From Arthrobacter sp. B6 (lineage in GTDB: Bacteria; Actinomycetota; Actinomycetes; Actinomycetales; Micrococcaceae), in the NCBI RefSeq assembly GCF_001663775.1, contig NZ_KV467169.1, positions 1,249,053-1,313,052 on the forward strand: a DNA stretch of 64,000 nucleotides. Reading direction: 5' to 3'. The stretch's first letter is position 1; every line of letters starts with the position of its first letter. The notes below the pieces were generated by a model, which saw nothing but the letters and a program-made list of their open reading frames with translations, was not told where the DNA came from and made no database searches. Made by a program: the position numbers and the translations under genes. Below, in pieces: positions 33,451 to 42,348 of this stretch.

Positions 33451-34911
33451 TTAGCTGAAGAGCTCGCTCTTGGGCTCGTTGCTCCGGACTTTCTGCCAGC
33501 CCAGCCACAACATCAGCGCGAAGAACGGGATGGTGGCCAGGGTCCAGAGGCCAAGGTGGAAGACCTCGCCGGTCTTGCTGGTCATGGTGTCGAAGCCGAT
33601 CAGCACCGTGATGGCCAGCAGGGCAACCAGGCCGGCCCAGCTGCTCCAGGTTCCGCCCGGCGCGGGCAGGGAGGAGACCTTGCCCTTCTTCTTGCGCAGC
33701 GCGATCTGGCTGGCGAAGATCGCGCCCCAGGTGAAGATCACGCCGATCGAGGCGGAGTTGAGCGCCAGGTCGAAGGCGTGCGAGCCGCCCAGCCAAATGT
33801 TGAGCAGGATGCCGACGAGGTAGACAACGCCGATGGCCAGGATCGCGGCGTACGGCACGTGGTTCCTGGACATCCGGGTCAGCCACTCCGGAGCGTGCCC
33901 GTTGTTGGCCATGGTCCGGAAGATCCTGCCGATCGAGTAGAGGCCCGAGTTGCAGGAGGAGAGCGCGGCGGTGATGACGATCATGTTCATGACGTCGCCC
34001 ATCCAGGCGAGGCCCATCTGGCCGAAGACTGTGACGAACGGCGAGGTGCCGGCCACGTACTGGTCCGAGGGCAGCAGCATGGCCAGGAGCGTCACGGAAC
34101 CGACATAGAACACCACGATGCGGAAGACGACGGCGCGGATCGCCTTGGGTACTTCCTTGGCGGGGTCCTGCATTTCACCGGCCGTAATGCCCACGAGTTC
34201 GATGCCGTTGTAGGCGAATATCACTGCGTTCAGGACCAGGATCATCACGAGTGCACCCTTGGGGAACATTCCGCCTTCGGCCGCGAAGAGGTTGTTCACC
34301 GACGCGTTGCCGTCGCCCACCTGGGCGTTGGTGACCACCATGAAGGTGCCCACAGCCAGGAAGATCACGATGGCGCCCACCTTGAGGCAGGATGCCCAGA
34401 ACTCGAATTCGCCGAACGCCTTGACGCTCAGGAGGTTCACGCCCACAAGCAGCAGCAGCGCCGCGATGGCGGACAGTTCAACAGGCACGTTGGGGAAGAA
34501 GAACTGGAAGTACAGCCCGATCGCGATGAGTTCTGCGATGCCGGTCATGGCCCAGTTGATGAAATACATCCAGCCGGACAGGTAGGCGCCCTTCTTGCCG
34601 AACATTTCGCCGGCATAGCTGACGAACGAACCAGATGTCTGGCGGTACATGATCAGCTCGCCCAGTGCGCGCATCAGCAGGTAGGCGATGACGCCGGCAA
34701 TGGCATACGAGAAGATGAGCGCGGGGCCCGTGGAGGCCAGGCGCCCGCCGGCACCCATGAAGAGGCCGACGCCGATGGCGCCGCCCATCGCGATCATGGT
34801 GACCTGGCGGCCGCTCAGGGACTTCTTATAGCCCTCGGCGCTGAGGGTGGAGTCGACGACGGCGGATTGCGCCGTGCGGCTCTCGAGTTCTGTGGAGGTA
34901 CTTTGGGGCAC
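33451..34911 (-). CDS. Amino acid permease of the APC/AAT family
   Basis: About 486 residues with twelve predicted membrane helices. The first helix region IAMGGAIGVGLFMGAGGRLASTGPALIFSY is the AAT-family signature, and FAYNGIELVGITAGEMQDPAKEVPKAI is the helix 6 substrate-binding region. It resembles transporters for asparagine, aromatic amino acids or GABA; the substrate cannot be fixed from sequence. GTG 34911 has AAGGA upstream and is preferred to ATG 34953. Confidence 0.85.
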   Translation of the reverse strand: MPQSTSTELESRTAQSAVVDSTLSAEGYKKSLSGRQVTMIAMGGAIGVGLFMGAGGRLASTGPALIFSYAIAGVIAYLLMRALGELIMYRQTSGSFVSYAGEMFGKKGAYLSGWMYFINWAMTGIAELIAIGLYFQFFFPNVPVELSAIAALLLLVGVNLLSVKAFGEFEFWASCLKVGAIVIFLAVGTFMVVTNAQVGDGNASVNNLFAAEGGMFPKGALVMILVLNAVIFAYNGIELVGITAGEMQDPAKEVPKAIRAVVFRIVVFYVGSVTLLAMLLPSDQYVAGTSPFVTVFGQMGLAWMGDVMNMIVITAALSSCNSGLYSIGRIFRTMANNGHAPEWLTRMSRNHVPYAAILAIGVVYLVGILLNIWLGGSHAFDLALNSASIGVIFTWGAIFASQIALRKKKGKVSSLPAPGGTWSSWAGLVALLAITVLIGFDTMTSKTGEVFHLGLWTLATIPFFALMLWLGWQKVRSNEPKSELFS

Positions 34912-35107
34912 AACAGTTCCTTGTGGGTTGGGGGTTGGCCGCATCCGTAACATGAAGGATTCCGGTCACAAAATTCGGCCTTTCACCCCTGGGGCAGCCG
35001 ATTGTGATCGGAATCTCTCGTGTCGCCGAAGCTTCGCGCGGCTCCTCCATCCTACAAGAACACGCTGGCAGTGCGTGACGCGGACTACACCCCGGATAGG
35101 GCTTTGC

Positions 35108-35500
35108 CTAATTTTCGACGTCGTTCATTTCGTTATGCAGAACAATGTTCTGTTCTGCATCCTCCCGGACGCTGTATGCGCGCAACGGTTCGGCGCCGGT
35201 CCTGGAACATCCCGTTTCGAGGTCAAAGGCGTGCTGGTGGAGGGGACAAATCACCACCTGCCGGTCGATGGTTCCGTCCGCGATTGGACCGCCCCGGTGG
35301 GGACAAACGGCAGACAGTGCGCGCAGGGTTCCGTCCCTCAACCGGAAGACCGCCACCTGCTCGCCGTCGACCCCGAAGGCGCGCCCTTCGCCGAGGGGAA
35401 TCTGGTCCACAGGGCCCAGGGTGTGGAGGCGCGTGTTTGTTGGACATGGGTTCACGGGACTTGGGTTCATGGGGCCCGGGCTCTTGGGGGCGGCGCTCAT
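35108..35500 (-). CDS. nirD: Nitrite reductase [NAD(P)H] small subunit (Rieske protein)
   Basis: 130 residues. A complete Rieske [2Fe-2S] site is visible: Cys66-Pro-His68 in CPHRGGP and Cys85-x2-His88 in CPLHQH. The N-terminal ~25 residues are Pro/Asn-rich. It associates with NirB in assimilatory reduction of nitrite to ammonium. The start codon overlaps the nirB stop (ATGA), so they are translated together. Confidence 0.9.
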   Translation of the reverse strand: MSAAPKSPGPMNPSPVNPCPTNTRLHTLGPVDQIPLGEGRAFGVDGEQVAVFRLRDGTLRALSAVCPHRGGPIADGTIDRQVVICPLHQHAFDLETGCSRTGAEPLRAYSVREDAEQNIVLHNEMNDVEN

Positions 35501-38013
35501 CGGACCGGCACCTGGGGCAGGACGGTGAGCGGCAGCGACGTCCGGAACTGGCCCGGCGTGAGTGGATCATCGCGTTCGCCCCACGGGTCCACGTAGCTGT
35601 CCACGGACTCCTGCATGGCGGCGTCCAGGGCGGCCGCGATGCCCTCTGCATCGTCCACGATCACCGCGCGGAGGTGCTCGATGCCCACCCGCGGCACAAA
35701 GGAGTAGGTCCGTTCCAGCCAGTTGGCCTGCTCGCGGTAGTACTGCATAAAGCGGCCGGCCAGGACTTTCACCTCCTCGGGGTCATCCACGGTGGCCAGC
35801 AGGTCACCCTTGCGGATGTGCGCCCCCGCCGCGCCGCCCACGTAAAGCTCCCAGCGGCCGCCTTCCACGGCCACCACGCCCACATCCTTGACCAGCGATT
35901 CGGCGCAGTTCCGCGGGCAGCCGGACACGGCCAGCTTCAGCTTGGCGGGCGACTCGATTCCCTGGAACCGGGACTCGATCTCGATGCCCAGTTTGGTGGA
36001 ATCACCCGTCCCGTACCGGCAGAAATCCTTGCCCACGCAGGTCTTCACGGTACGGAAGCTCTTGCCATAGGCGTAGCCCGAGGGCATGTCCAGGTCGGCC
36101 CAGACCTGCGGGAGGTCCTCCTTGGGGATGCCCAGCAGGTCAATCCGTTGCCCGCCGGTCAGCTTGATCAGCGGAACGTTGTGCTTTTCCGCGACGTCGG
36201 CAATGCGCCGCAGCTGCTGCACTGATGTCACGCCGCCCTTCATCTGCGGCACCACGGAGAAGGTGCCGTCGCGCTGGATGTTGGCGTGCACGCGGTCATT
36301 GATGAAGCGGGCATCGCGTTCGTCGATGTAATGGTCCGCGAGCATCATTTTCAGCAGGGAGGCCAGGCCCATCTTGGACTTTGCGTCCTCGGCACTGCCC
36401 GGCGCCAAAGCCGTGAAGACCTCGGATACGGAGCGCAGGTCCTGCTTCCGGATGGCGTCCATCAGGGACGGTTTGTCCAGCGGGATCCCCGGCACGTAAT
36501 AGCTGGCCGCCGGGTCCTCCTCCACGGCACCGTCCGCGGCCCACTCCACCACCTGTCTGACCAGGAGCTTGCAGGAACCGCAGCCCTTGCCGGCCCTGGT
36601 GGCGTCCATGGCGCCGGACACCGTGGTGCAGCCGCCCTTCACGGTGTCCACCAGGGCCTTCTTGCTGACACCGTTGCAGTTGCAGACCTGGGCGCCGTCG
36701 TCGAGCTCGGCCACGCCCACGTCCCCACCCGGCCCGCCGACGTCGAACATCAGGGAAATCCGTTCCTCCGGCAGCGGCAGCCCGCGGTCATAGGCCTGCG
36801 TCAGGTAGGCCACTTTCCGGCTGTCGCCCAGCAGCGTGGCACCCACTATTTTGTTGTCGCGGACGACTATGGACTTGAAGACGCCGCGGCTGGGCTCCGA
36901 GAAGACGATGTGCTCGTCCGTGTCGAGTTCCGGGCCGTGCAGCCCCATGGACGCGACTTCCACGCCGGCCACCTTGAGTTTGGTGGCGGTCCGCGAGCCG
37001 AGGTAGGCCGACGACGGGTCGGCGCCGGTAACGTGGTTGGCGAGCACCACGGCCTGTTCCCACAACGGTGCCACCAGGCCGTAGACCTCGCCGCGGTGCT
37101 GGATGCACTCCCCCACCGCGTAGATATCGTCTTCGTCCTGGACCCGCAGCCTGTCATCCACCACAATGGCGCGTTCCACCGGCAGGCCGCTCAGGACTGC
37201 CAGGTCCACGTTGGGCCGGATCCCGGCTGCGACCACCACCATGTCGCAGGCGATGTCCTCCCGGTCCCGGAGGCTGACGCCGCTGACCCTGTCCTTGCCG
37301 AGGACAGCCGTGGTGCGGCTCGACGTGTGCACCCGGATGCCCAGGGCCTCCACGCTGCGACGGAGGATGGCACCGCCGTCGGGCCCCATCTGCGCGTTCA
37401 TGAGGTGCCCGCCGGAGTGCACCACCTCCACCTCGATCCCGTGGCTTTTCAGGCCGTAGGCCGCCTCGAGCCCGAGCAGTCCGCCGCCGATCACCACGGC
37501 GCGGCGATGGTGGTCCTGCTGCGCGTGCTGGATCATTTTGCGCGTGTCATCGATGGTACGGAAACCGAACACGCCATGCTTCACGGACCCGCCCGGAGTG
37601 TATAGCCCGTCCATCGGCGGCATGTGGGAGCGACTGCCGGTGGCGATGATCAGCGTGTCGTACGGGGTGACCCGGCCGTCGTTGGAAAAGACGTGCTTGG
37701 TGAACTTGTCGATCCGGTCAACGCGGACATTGGCGTGCAGGGTGATGCTGTTCTCCCGGTACCAGGACAAGGAGTTCAGGAAGATGTCGGCATCGCTGTC
37801 CTCACCTGAGAGCACGTGGCTGAGCATGATCCGGTTGTAGTTGCCATACGGTTCATCGCCGAACATGGTGATGGTGAATTGGTCGGCACCGCCCCTGGCC
37901 AGGATCTCCTCCACCGCCCGGGCACCAGCCATCCCGTTGCCCACCACCACCAGGCGGCGGCGTGGTCCGGCTACCGGGTGCCTGCCCTGCGGCCTGTCCA
38001 GCACGCTGGTCAT
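35497..38013 (-). CDS. nirB: Nitrite reductase [NAD(P)H] large subunit
   Basis: 838 residues, typical length. Domain order: FAD/NAD oxidoreductase (from RLVVVGNGMAGARAVEEIL to about residue 400), a BFD-like [2Fe-2S] domain with VCNCNG ... GCGSCK (about 425-480), a ferredoxin-like half domain, and the sirohaem/[4Fe-4S] domain with TCVGKDFCRYG and SGCPRNCAES. It reduces nitrite to ammonia in the cytosol. The start overlaps the stop of the upstream small gene by 1 nt (TGATG), and the end overlaps nirD. Nitrate uptake and reductase genes are not in the window. Confidence 0.95.
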   Translation of the reverse strand: MTSVLDRPQGRHPVAGPRRRLVVVGNGMAGARAVEEILARGGADQFTITMFGDEPYGNYNRIMLSHVLSGEDSDADIFLNSLSWYRENSITLHANVRVDRIDKFTKHVFSNDGRVTPYDTLIIATGSRSHMPPMDGLYTPGGSVKHGVFGFRTIDDTRKMIQHAQQDHHRRAVVIGGGLLGLEAAYGLKSHGIEVEVVHSGGHLMNAQMGPDGGAILRRSVEALGIRVHTSSRTTAVLGKDRVSGVSLRDREDIACDMVVVAAGIRPNVDLAVLSGLPVERAIVVDDRLRVQDEDDIYAVGECIQHRGEVYGLVAPLWEQAVVLANHVTGADPSSAYLGSRTATKLKVAGVEVASMGLHGPELDTDEHIVFSEPSRGVFKSIVVRDNKIVGATLLGDSRKVAYLTQAYDRGLPLPEERISLMFDVGGPGGDVGVAELDDGAQVCNCNGVSKKALVDTVKGGCTTVSGAMDATRAGKGCGSCKLLVRQVVEWAADGAVEEDPAASYYVPGIPLDKPSLMDAIRKQDLRSVSEVFTALAPGSAEDAKSKMGLASLLKMMLADHYIDERDARFINDRVHANIQRDGTFSVVPQMKGGVTSVQQLRRIADVAEKHNVPLIKLTGGQRIDLLGIPKEDLPQVWADLDMPSGYAYGKSFRTVKTCVGKDFCRYGTGDSTKLGIEIESRFQGIESPAKLKLAVSGCPRNCAESLVKDVGVVAVEGGRWELYVGGAAGAHIRKGDLLATVDDPEEVKVLAGRFMQYYREQANWLERTYSFVPRVGIEHLRAVIVDDAEGIAAALDAAMQESVDSYVDPWGERDDPLTPGQFRTSLPLTVLPQVPVR

Positions 38014-38360
38014 CAGTGTTCCACCATGCCCAGGTCCACCACCACGGATCCCCCAACGCCATCCGGGGCGGCAAGGTAAAGCTCCACCACCGAGCCGCCT
38101 TCAATGTCCTCCACCACGCGAAGCGGCACGTGGACATCGCTCTTGGCACCGATGGGAAAGTAGCGCATGGGCACGCCGTTGCGCATCAGGACCACCGTGA
38201 TCAATTCGGTGCTGGAATTTCCACCGCGGAAATACAGGGTCTGGTTGATCACTCCGTCCGGAACGTAGTGCGACAGTTCGCTGTGGATGGGGACCGGCTT
38301 GTCCAGCCCGGTGCCCTCGAACGGGAAGATGCCCTGCAAGAAAAGGTTCTTGGTGATCAT
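38013..38360 (-). CDS. Small protein of unknown function, first gene of the nir operon
   Basis: 115 residues, mostly beta-strand-like (NQTLYFRGGNSSTELITVVLMRNGVP, VVEDIEGGSVVELYLAAPDG), with no cysteine, signal peptide or membrane segment. It overlaps nirB by 1 nt, so its translation is linked to nitrite reductase. I do not recognise the family. It may be an assembly or regulatory partner of NirBD. The ATG follows AAAGGATC. Confidence 0.6.
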   Translation of the reverse strand: MITKNLFLQGIFPFEGTGLDKPVPIHSELSHYVPDGVINQTLYFRGGNSSTELITVVLMRNGVPMRYFPIGAKSDVHVPLRVVEDIEGGSVVELYLAAPDGVGGSVVVDLGMVEH

Positions 38361-38436
38361 GGACAGATCCTTTCGGCCGGCGAAAAACTGGCATGGGCCT
38401 ATCTTCCGCCGCCGATGTTTCCGTCTTCCGGTCCGC

Positions 38437-38456
38437 GCGTAACTTTTCGCTTACGC
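38437..38456. promoter_or_regulatory. Palindrome in the nir operon promoter region
   Basis: GCGTAACTTTTCGCTTACGC has 6-bp perfect outer arms and lies 77 nt before the first gene of the nir operon. It could be a binding site for a nitrogen regulator such as GlnR, but it is not a clear match. The rest of 38361-38656 holds no gene; a loose hairpin between ATTCTGG (38588) and CCAGAAT (38619) may end ABC-F transcription. Confidence 0.35.
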
Positions 38457-38656
38457 AAAACTCACCGTTCCCGGCGTCGGGCCGGCGGGGCTGCCCCCGA
38501 CGTAATTGCGCGACTTATGCCCACCGCGCCGGAGGGGAAGCCCGGAAATCCAGGGGAGTCGGTTAGCGGCAGGGCCGAAAGTGACGCATTCTGGTCCGGC
38601 CGGCCAGCAGGCTTGGCCAGAATCAGGCTTAGTCAGCCATCAAGGCAGGGCTGAAA

Positions 38657-40375
38657 TCAGGCCTGGGCGAGCACGCCGTTGTCCATTGAGTACCGGATCC
38701 AGCGTCCGGTTTCGTTTCCGGCGGCGTTCCCGGCCAGGTTTCCGGCAACGTGTCCGCGGGCAGCCTCGCGGCTTTTCCGCGCGCAGCCGGCAAACCATTC
38801 CCTGAGGGCGCGGTCGTGGCTGACCATCACCACTGTCCCGGCGAAGTCCGCGAGCGCCGCTTCAAGCTGTTCCACCAATACGGGCGCCAGGTGGTTGGTC
38901 GGTTCGTCCACAATCAGGGTGCCGTAACCGCCCAAAAGCAGCCGGGCCAGGGCGAGGCGTCGCTGCTGGCCGGCTGACAGGCTGCCCACGGGGACGTGGA
39001 ACTCGCTGGTGCGGAACAGTCCCAGGCGCAGGAGGGCCTCGGCATGCTCGTCGATGTTGCCGCCCAGGCCAGCCGCGAATGCGGGCAACAGGCGGAGCGC
39101 GGGGCGCTGCGGCAGTTCCAGCTCCTGCTGCAGGTAGCCGATCCGTTCCGGCCGCTTGACGGAGCCGCTGGCCGGTTCCAGCGTTCCCGCCAGGACGGAC
39201 AGCAGCGTGGACTTGCCGGCGCCGTTGGGGCCGGTGATGAGGATTTTCTCGCCTGCGCCGGCCTGGAAATCTGTGGCTCCCAGCCGGCCGGGAACGCTGA
39301 CTCCACGGGCCGCCAGCACGGGTGCGCCATCCTGCGACGCAGAGGACCGAGCAGAGGGGTCCACCGCCAGTTCGGCGTTGAGCCGGAGGGGCACGGGCGG
39401 GCGGTCCACCGGGCTGGCTTCGAGCCGGCGAAGCCGTTCCTGGGCATTCCGGACCTGGCTGCTGGCCGCTTTCTGCCAGGTGCCTGCCTTGAAGTCGAAG
39501 CCCATCTTGTCGCCGTCGCGCTTGCGTCCGTAGCCCATGGTCCCGGCCACGGTATCGGCCTGCCGCTTTTCGGCCTCCATCGCATCAATCCAGGAGTGGT
39601 ACTGCTGGACCCAACGCTGGCGTTCGGCTGCCTTCTCCCGGAGGTAACCGTCGTAGCCGTTGCCGTAGCGGGTCACGGCGCGGCGCTCGGCATCCACTTC
39701 GATAACAGTGGCGGCTACCTTGCGGAGCAGGACTCGGTCGTGGGACACCACTACTACGGTGCCGCGGTGGGCGGCCAGCCGGTCTTCCAGCCAGGCAGTT
39801 CCGCGGGCGTCCAGGTGGTTGGTGGGTTCGTCCAGGAGCAGGATGTCGGCCGGGTCAGCCAGGACACAGGCCAATGCCACGCGTTCCTGCTCCCCGCCGG
39901 ACAGCGACCCGAGGACCCGGGTCCGGTCCAGGCCGCCCAGGCCCAGCCGGTCCAGCGCAGCCTCCACCCGGGATTCCGCGGCATAGCCTTCGCGCAGCTG
40001 GTATTCGGTCTGCAGCCTGCCGTAGGTTTCCAGTTCGTCGTCATCGGCGTCGGCCAGGCCCGCCTCCAGCCGGTCGAGCTCCGCTTCGAGGGCGCGCAGC
40101 GATGCCAGCGAAGCGTCGATGGCGGCGCCGACGGTGAAGGATTCCGGCAGGCCGTGGGTCTGGGCGAGATAGCCCACCCGGCCCTGGATGACCGTTGTGC
40201 CCTCATCGGGAGCTTCCAGCCCGGCCAGGATCCGGAGCAGCGTGGATTTGCCGGCGCCGTTTTCGCCCACGATGGCCACGTGCTCGCCGGCTGTGATGAC
40301 CAGGCTGATGCTGTCCAGGAGCTGGCGGTCGCCGTAGCCATGGGAAACGCCGGAAAGGTTCAGGTGTTCAGTCAA
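38657..40375 (-). CDS. ABC-F family ATPase (ribosome-associated)
   Basis: About 572 residues with two ATPase domains and no membrane segments. Domain 1 has GENGAGKST, LSGGEQERVALA and LLLDEPTNHLD; domain 2 has GPNGAGKST, LSAGQQRRLALA and LIVDEPTNHLAP. They are joined by a charged linker (about residues 215-305) that includes the P-site-tRNA-interacting region. ABC-F proteins either protect ribosomes from antibiotics or act as translation factors; which applies here is unclear. TTG 40375 with GAGGA 7 nt upstream is taken as start; the 138-residue upstream extension is not homologous to the family. Confidence 0.85.
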   Translation of the reverse strand: MTEHLNLSGVSHGYGDRQLLDSISLVITAGEHVAIVGENGAGKSTLLRILAGLEAPDEGTTVIQGRVGYLAQTHGLPESFTVGAAIDASLASLRALEAELDRLEAGLADADDDELETYGRLQTEYQLREGYAAESRVEAALDRLGLGGLDRTRVLGSLSGGEQERVALACVLADPADILLLDEPTNHLDARGTAWLEDRLAAHRGTVVVVSHDRVLLRKVAATVIEVDAERRAVTRYGNGYDGYLREKAAERQRWVQQYHSWIDAMEAEKRQADTVAGTMGYGRKRDGDKMGFDFKAGTWQKAASSQVRNAQERLRRLEASPVDRPPVPLRLNAELAVDPSARSSASQDGAPVLAARGVSVPGRLGATDFQAGAGEKILITGPNGAGKSTLLSVLAGTLEPASGSVKRPERIGYLQQELELPQRPALRLLPAFAAGLGGNIDEHAEALLRLGLFRTSEFHVPVGSLSAGQQRRLALARLLLGGYGTLIVDEPTNHLAPVLVEQLEAALADFAGTVVMVSHDRALREWFAGCARKSREAARGHVAGNLAGNAAGNETGRWIRYSMDNGVLAQA

Positions 40376-40466
40376 GAGAAGTCCTCGCAAAGTTCCGCAG
40401 TGTGGCCGCCGGGGCTGAACCGGACGTTTCATCCAGCGCTCGACGGCGGCCCTTGTTTTCGGGGAA

Positions 40467-40487
40467 CAGCCCGGCACGGCCGGGCTG
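40467..40487 (-). promoter_or_regulatory. Hairpin in the ABC-F leader
   Basis: CAGCCCGGC / GCCGGGCTG, a perfect 9-bp stem with a 3-nt loop, about 90 nt before the ABC-F start. Antibiotic-inducible ABC-F genes often have leader attenuators, but no leader peptide or T-run was identified here. Confidence 0.35.
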
Positions 40488-40555
40488 CAGGTTAGGACTT
40501 CATCGCTCCAGCCTGCCCCGCCCGACGCCGCGGCGTCAAGCAGGCCCTCCACAGA

Positions 40556-40588
40556 CGACGGCGGCACCCAAGCCGGGTGCCGCCGTCG
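40556..40588 (-). terminator. Terminator of the manganese-transporter operon
   Basis: Perfect 14-bp stem CGACGGCGGCACCC / GGGTGCCGCCGTCG with a 5-nt loop, 24 nt past the permease stop. The CGACGGCGGCAC stem sequence is the same as in the terminator at 11659. Confidence 0.75.
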
Positions 40589-40611
40589 GACGCCCACGCG
40601 ACGGTTGCTGG

Positions 40612-41487
40612 CTACACGGCGAGCGCCGCGGCCTTCCTGCGCCGCGCCTTCGCCAGCCGGGTGCCGATCAGTCCCTGCCGGGGGCTGAAGAGGTAGACAG
40701 CGGCGAACACAACGCCCTGGGTGAGCACCACCATGGCTCCCGAAGCGGTGTCCAGGTAGTAGCTGACGTAGATCCCGGCGATGGAGCACACGCCCGAGAT
40801 TACCGGGGCGATGACCAGCATCCGGCTGAAACGGTCCGTCAGCAGGTAGGCCGTGGCTCCGGGGATGATGAGCATGGCTACCACCAGCACCACGCCAACT
40901 GTCTGCAGCGCCACCACCGAGGTCAGGGCCAGCAGCCCCAGGAGCAGTGCCCCCAGCCTTTTCGGGGAGAGCCCGATGGCGTGGGCATGCGTCGGGTCAA
41001 AGGCGTAGAGGGTCAGGTCGCGGCGCTTCAGGATGAGGATGGCGAAGGCCACCACGCCCAGCACCAGCACCTGGATCAGGTCCGGAACGCTGACGCCCAG
41101 GAGGTTGCCGAAGATGATGTGGTTCAGGTCCGTCTGGCTGGGCGTGACGGAGATGAGCACCAGGCCCAGGGCGAACAGCGAGGTGAACACAATGCCGATT
41201 GCGGCGTCCTCCTTCACCCGGCTGGTGTTCCGGACCACGCCGATCAGGGTCACCGCGATCAGCGCGAACACCAGCGCACCGAGCGCAAACGGGGCGCCAA
41301 CGATGTAGGCCAGCACGACGCCGGGCAGCACGGCATGCGAGACGGCGTCGCCCATCAGGGACCAGCCGATCAGCACCAGCCAGCAGCTCAGCACCGCACA
41401 GACGACGGCGGCGAGCGCGGTGGTGACGATGGCGCGGACCATAAAGTCGTAGCTGAGCGGTTCCAGCAGGAGGTCCAGGAGGTCCAT
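40612..41487 (-). CDS. mntB: Metal (Mn-type) ABC transporter permease
   Basis: 291 residues, about eight or nine membrane helices, ABC-3 family. GWSLMGDAVSHAVLPGVVLAYI and the ATPase-contact region ALQTVGVVLVVAMLIIPGATAYLL are the family hallmarks. It forms the membrane channel for the importer whose ATPase and binding protein lie just upstream. It starts 3 nt after the ATPase stop. Confidence 0.85.
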   Translation of the reverse strand: MDLLDLLLEPLSYDFMVRAIVTTALAAVVCAVLSCWLVLIGWSLMGDAVSHAVLPGVVLAYIVGAPFALGALVFALIAVTLIGVVRNTSRVKEDAAIGIVFTSLFALGLVLISVTPSQTDLNHIIFGNLLGVSVPDLIQVLVLGVVAFAILILKRRDLTLYAFDPTHAHAIGLSPKRLGALLLGLLALTSVVALQTVGVVLVVAMLIIPGATAYLLTDRFSRMLVIAPVISGVCSIAGIYVSYYLDTASGAMVVLTQGVVFAAVYLFSPRQGLIGTRLAKARRRKAAALAV

Positions 41488-41490
41488 GGG

Positions 41491-42348
41491 TCAGCCCCCG
41501 TTCCGGGCCCGGGCAGTCTCGGCGCGGGCGGCGTCGGCGGGGGCAGTCTCGGCGCGGGCGGCGTGATGCTTGTGGCCGCCCGCGTGGCCGCTTCCGGGAC
41601 TGCCCTCCCCCGGGAGTGGGCGGTTCAAAACGTCCAGGCCGAATGCCATGGCCAGGTTCTCCGGCTGCAGCACCTGCTCCGGGGCGCCATGCATCAGGAC
41701 GCGCCGCATCAGGAGCACGGCTTCGTCGCAGAGGGCCGGCATGGCGTGGAGGTCGTGGGTGGATATCAGGATGGTGCAGCCGTCGGAGGCAAGCTCCCGC
41801 AGAAGGCGGCTGATGGTGGCCTCGGACCGCTTGTCCACCCCCGCAAAGGGCTCATCCAGGAGCATCATCGTGGCACCCTGGGCGATGCCGCGGGCCACAA
41901 AAGCCCGCTTCTTCTGCCCTCCGGACAGCTGGCCGATCTGCCGGCTGGCGTACTCCCCCAGTTCCACCCGGTCCAGGGCTTCGTCGACGGCAGCGCGGTC
42001 CGCCTTGGACGGGCGACGGGTGAACCCCTGGTGCCCGTAGCGGCCCATCATCACCAGGTCGCGGACGGACAGCGGGAACTGCCAGTCAACGTCCTCGCTC
42101 TGCGGCACGTAGCCGACCCCGCCTTCCTTGCGCGCCTTGGACGGCGACTGTCCGCCGATGAGTACGCGGCCGGCGTCGGGCCTGACCATTCCCATGATCA
42201 CTTTGAACAGGGTGGATTTCCCGGATCCGTTCATGCCAATCAGGCCGCAGATTCTTGCGGCATCGAGGCTGAGCGACGCGGAATCGAGCGCCAGGACTTC
42301 ACCGTAGTGCACGGTGACGTCTTCAACCAGGATGGCGGGGGTGGTCAC
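41491..42348 (-). CDS. mntA: Metal (Mn-type) ABC transporter ATP-binding protein
   Basis: 285 residues. Walker A GMNGSGKST, signature LSGGQKKRAFVARGI and Walker B MMLLDEPFAGVD are present. The C-terminal ~40 residues are unusual: a His-rich stretch (GHAGGHKHH), then a repeated ARAET segment produced by a 24-bp DNA repeat at 41511 and 41541. The His cluster may bind metal. It overlaps the binding-protein gene by 4 nt (ATGA). Confidence 0.88.
   Translation of the reverse strand: MTTPAILVEDVTVHYGEVLALDSASLSLDAARICGLIGMNGSGKSTLFKVIMGMVRPDAGRVLIGGQSPSKARKEGGVGYVPQSEDVDWQFPLSVRDLVMMGRYGHQGFTRRPSKADRAAVDEALDRVELGEYASRQIGQLSGGQKKRAFVARGIAQGATMMLLDEPFAGVDKRSEATISRLLRELASDGCTILISTHDLHAMPALCDEAVLLMRRVLMHGAPEQVLQPENLAMAFGLDVLNRPLPGEGSPGSGHAGGHKHHAARAETAPADAARAETARARNGG

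Noticed and set aside
38361..38656. Hidden small gene or riboswitch upstream of the nir operon
   Set aside because: No open frame with a start and coding pattern, and no recognisable riboswitch core. Only palindromic segments are seen.
40376..40789. 138-residue extension of the ABC-F protein
   Set aside because: Arg-rich, non-homologous, and it crosses the terminator of the neighbouring operon. TTG 40375 has a ribosome-binding site.
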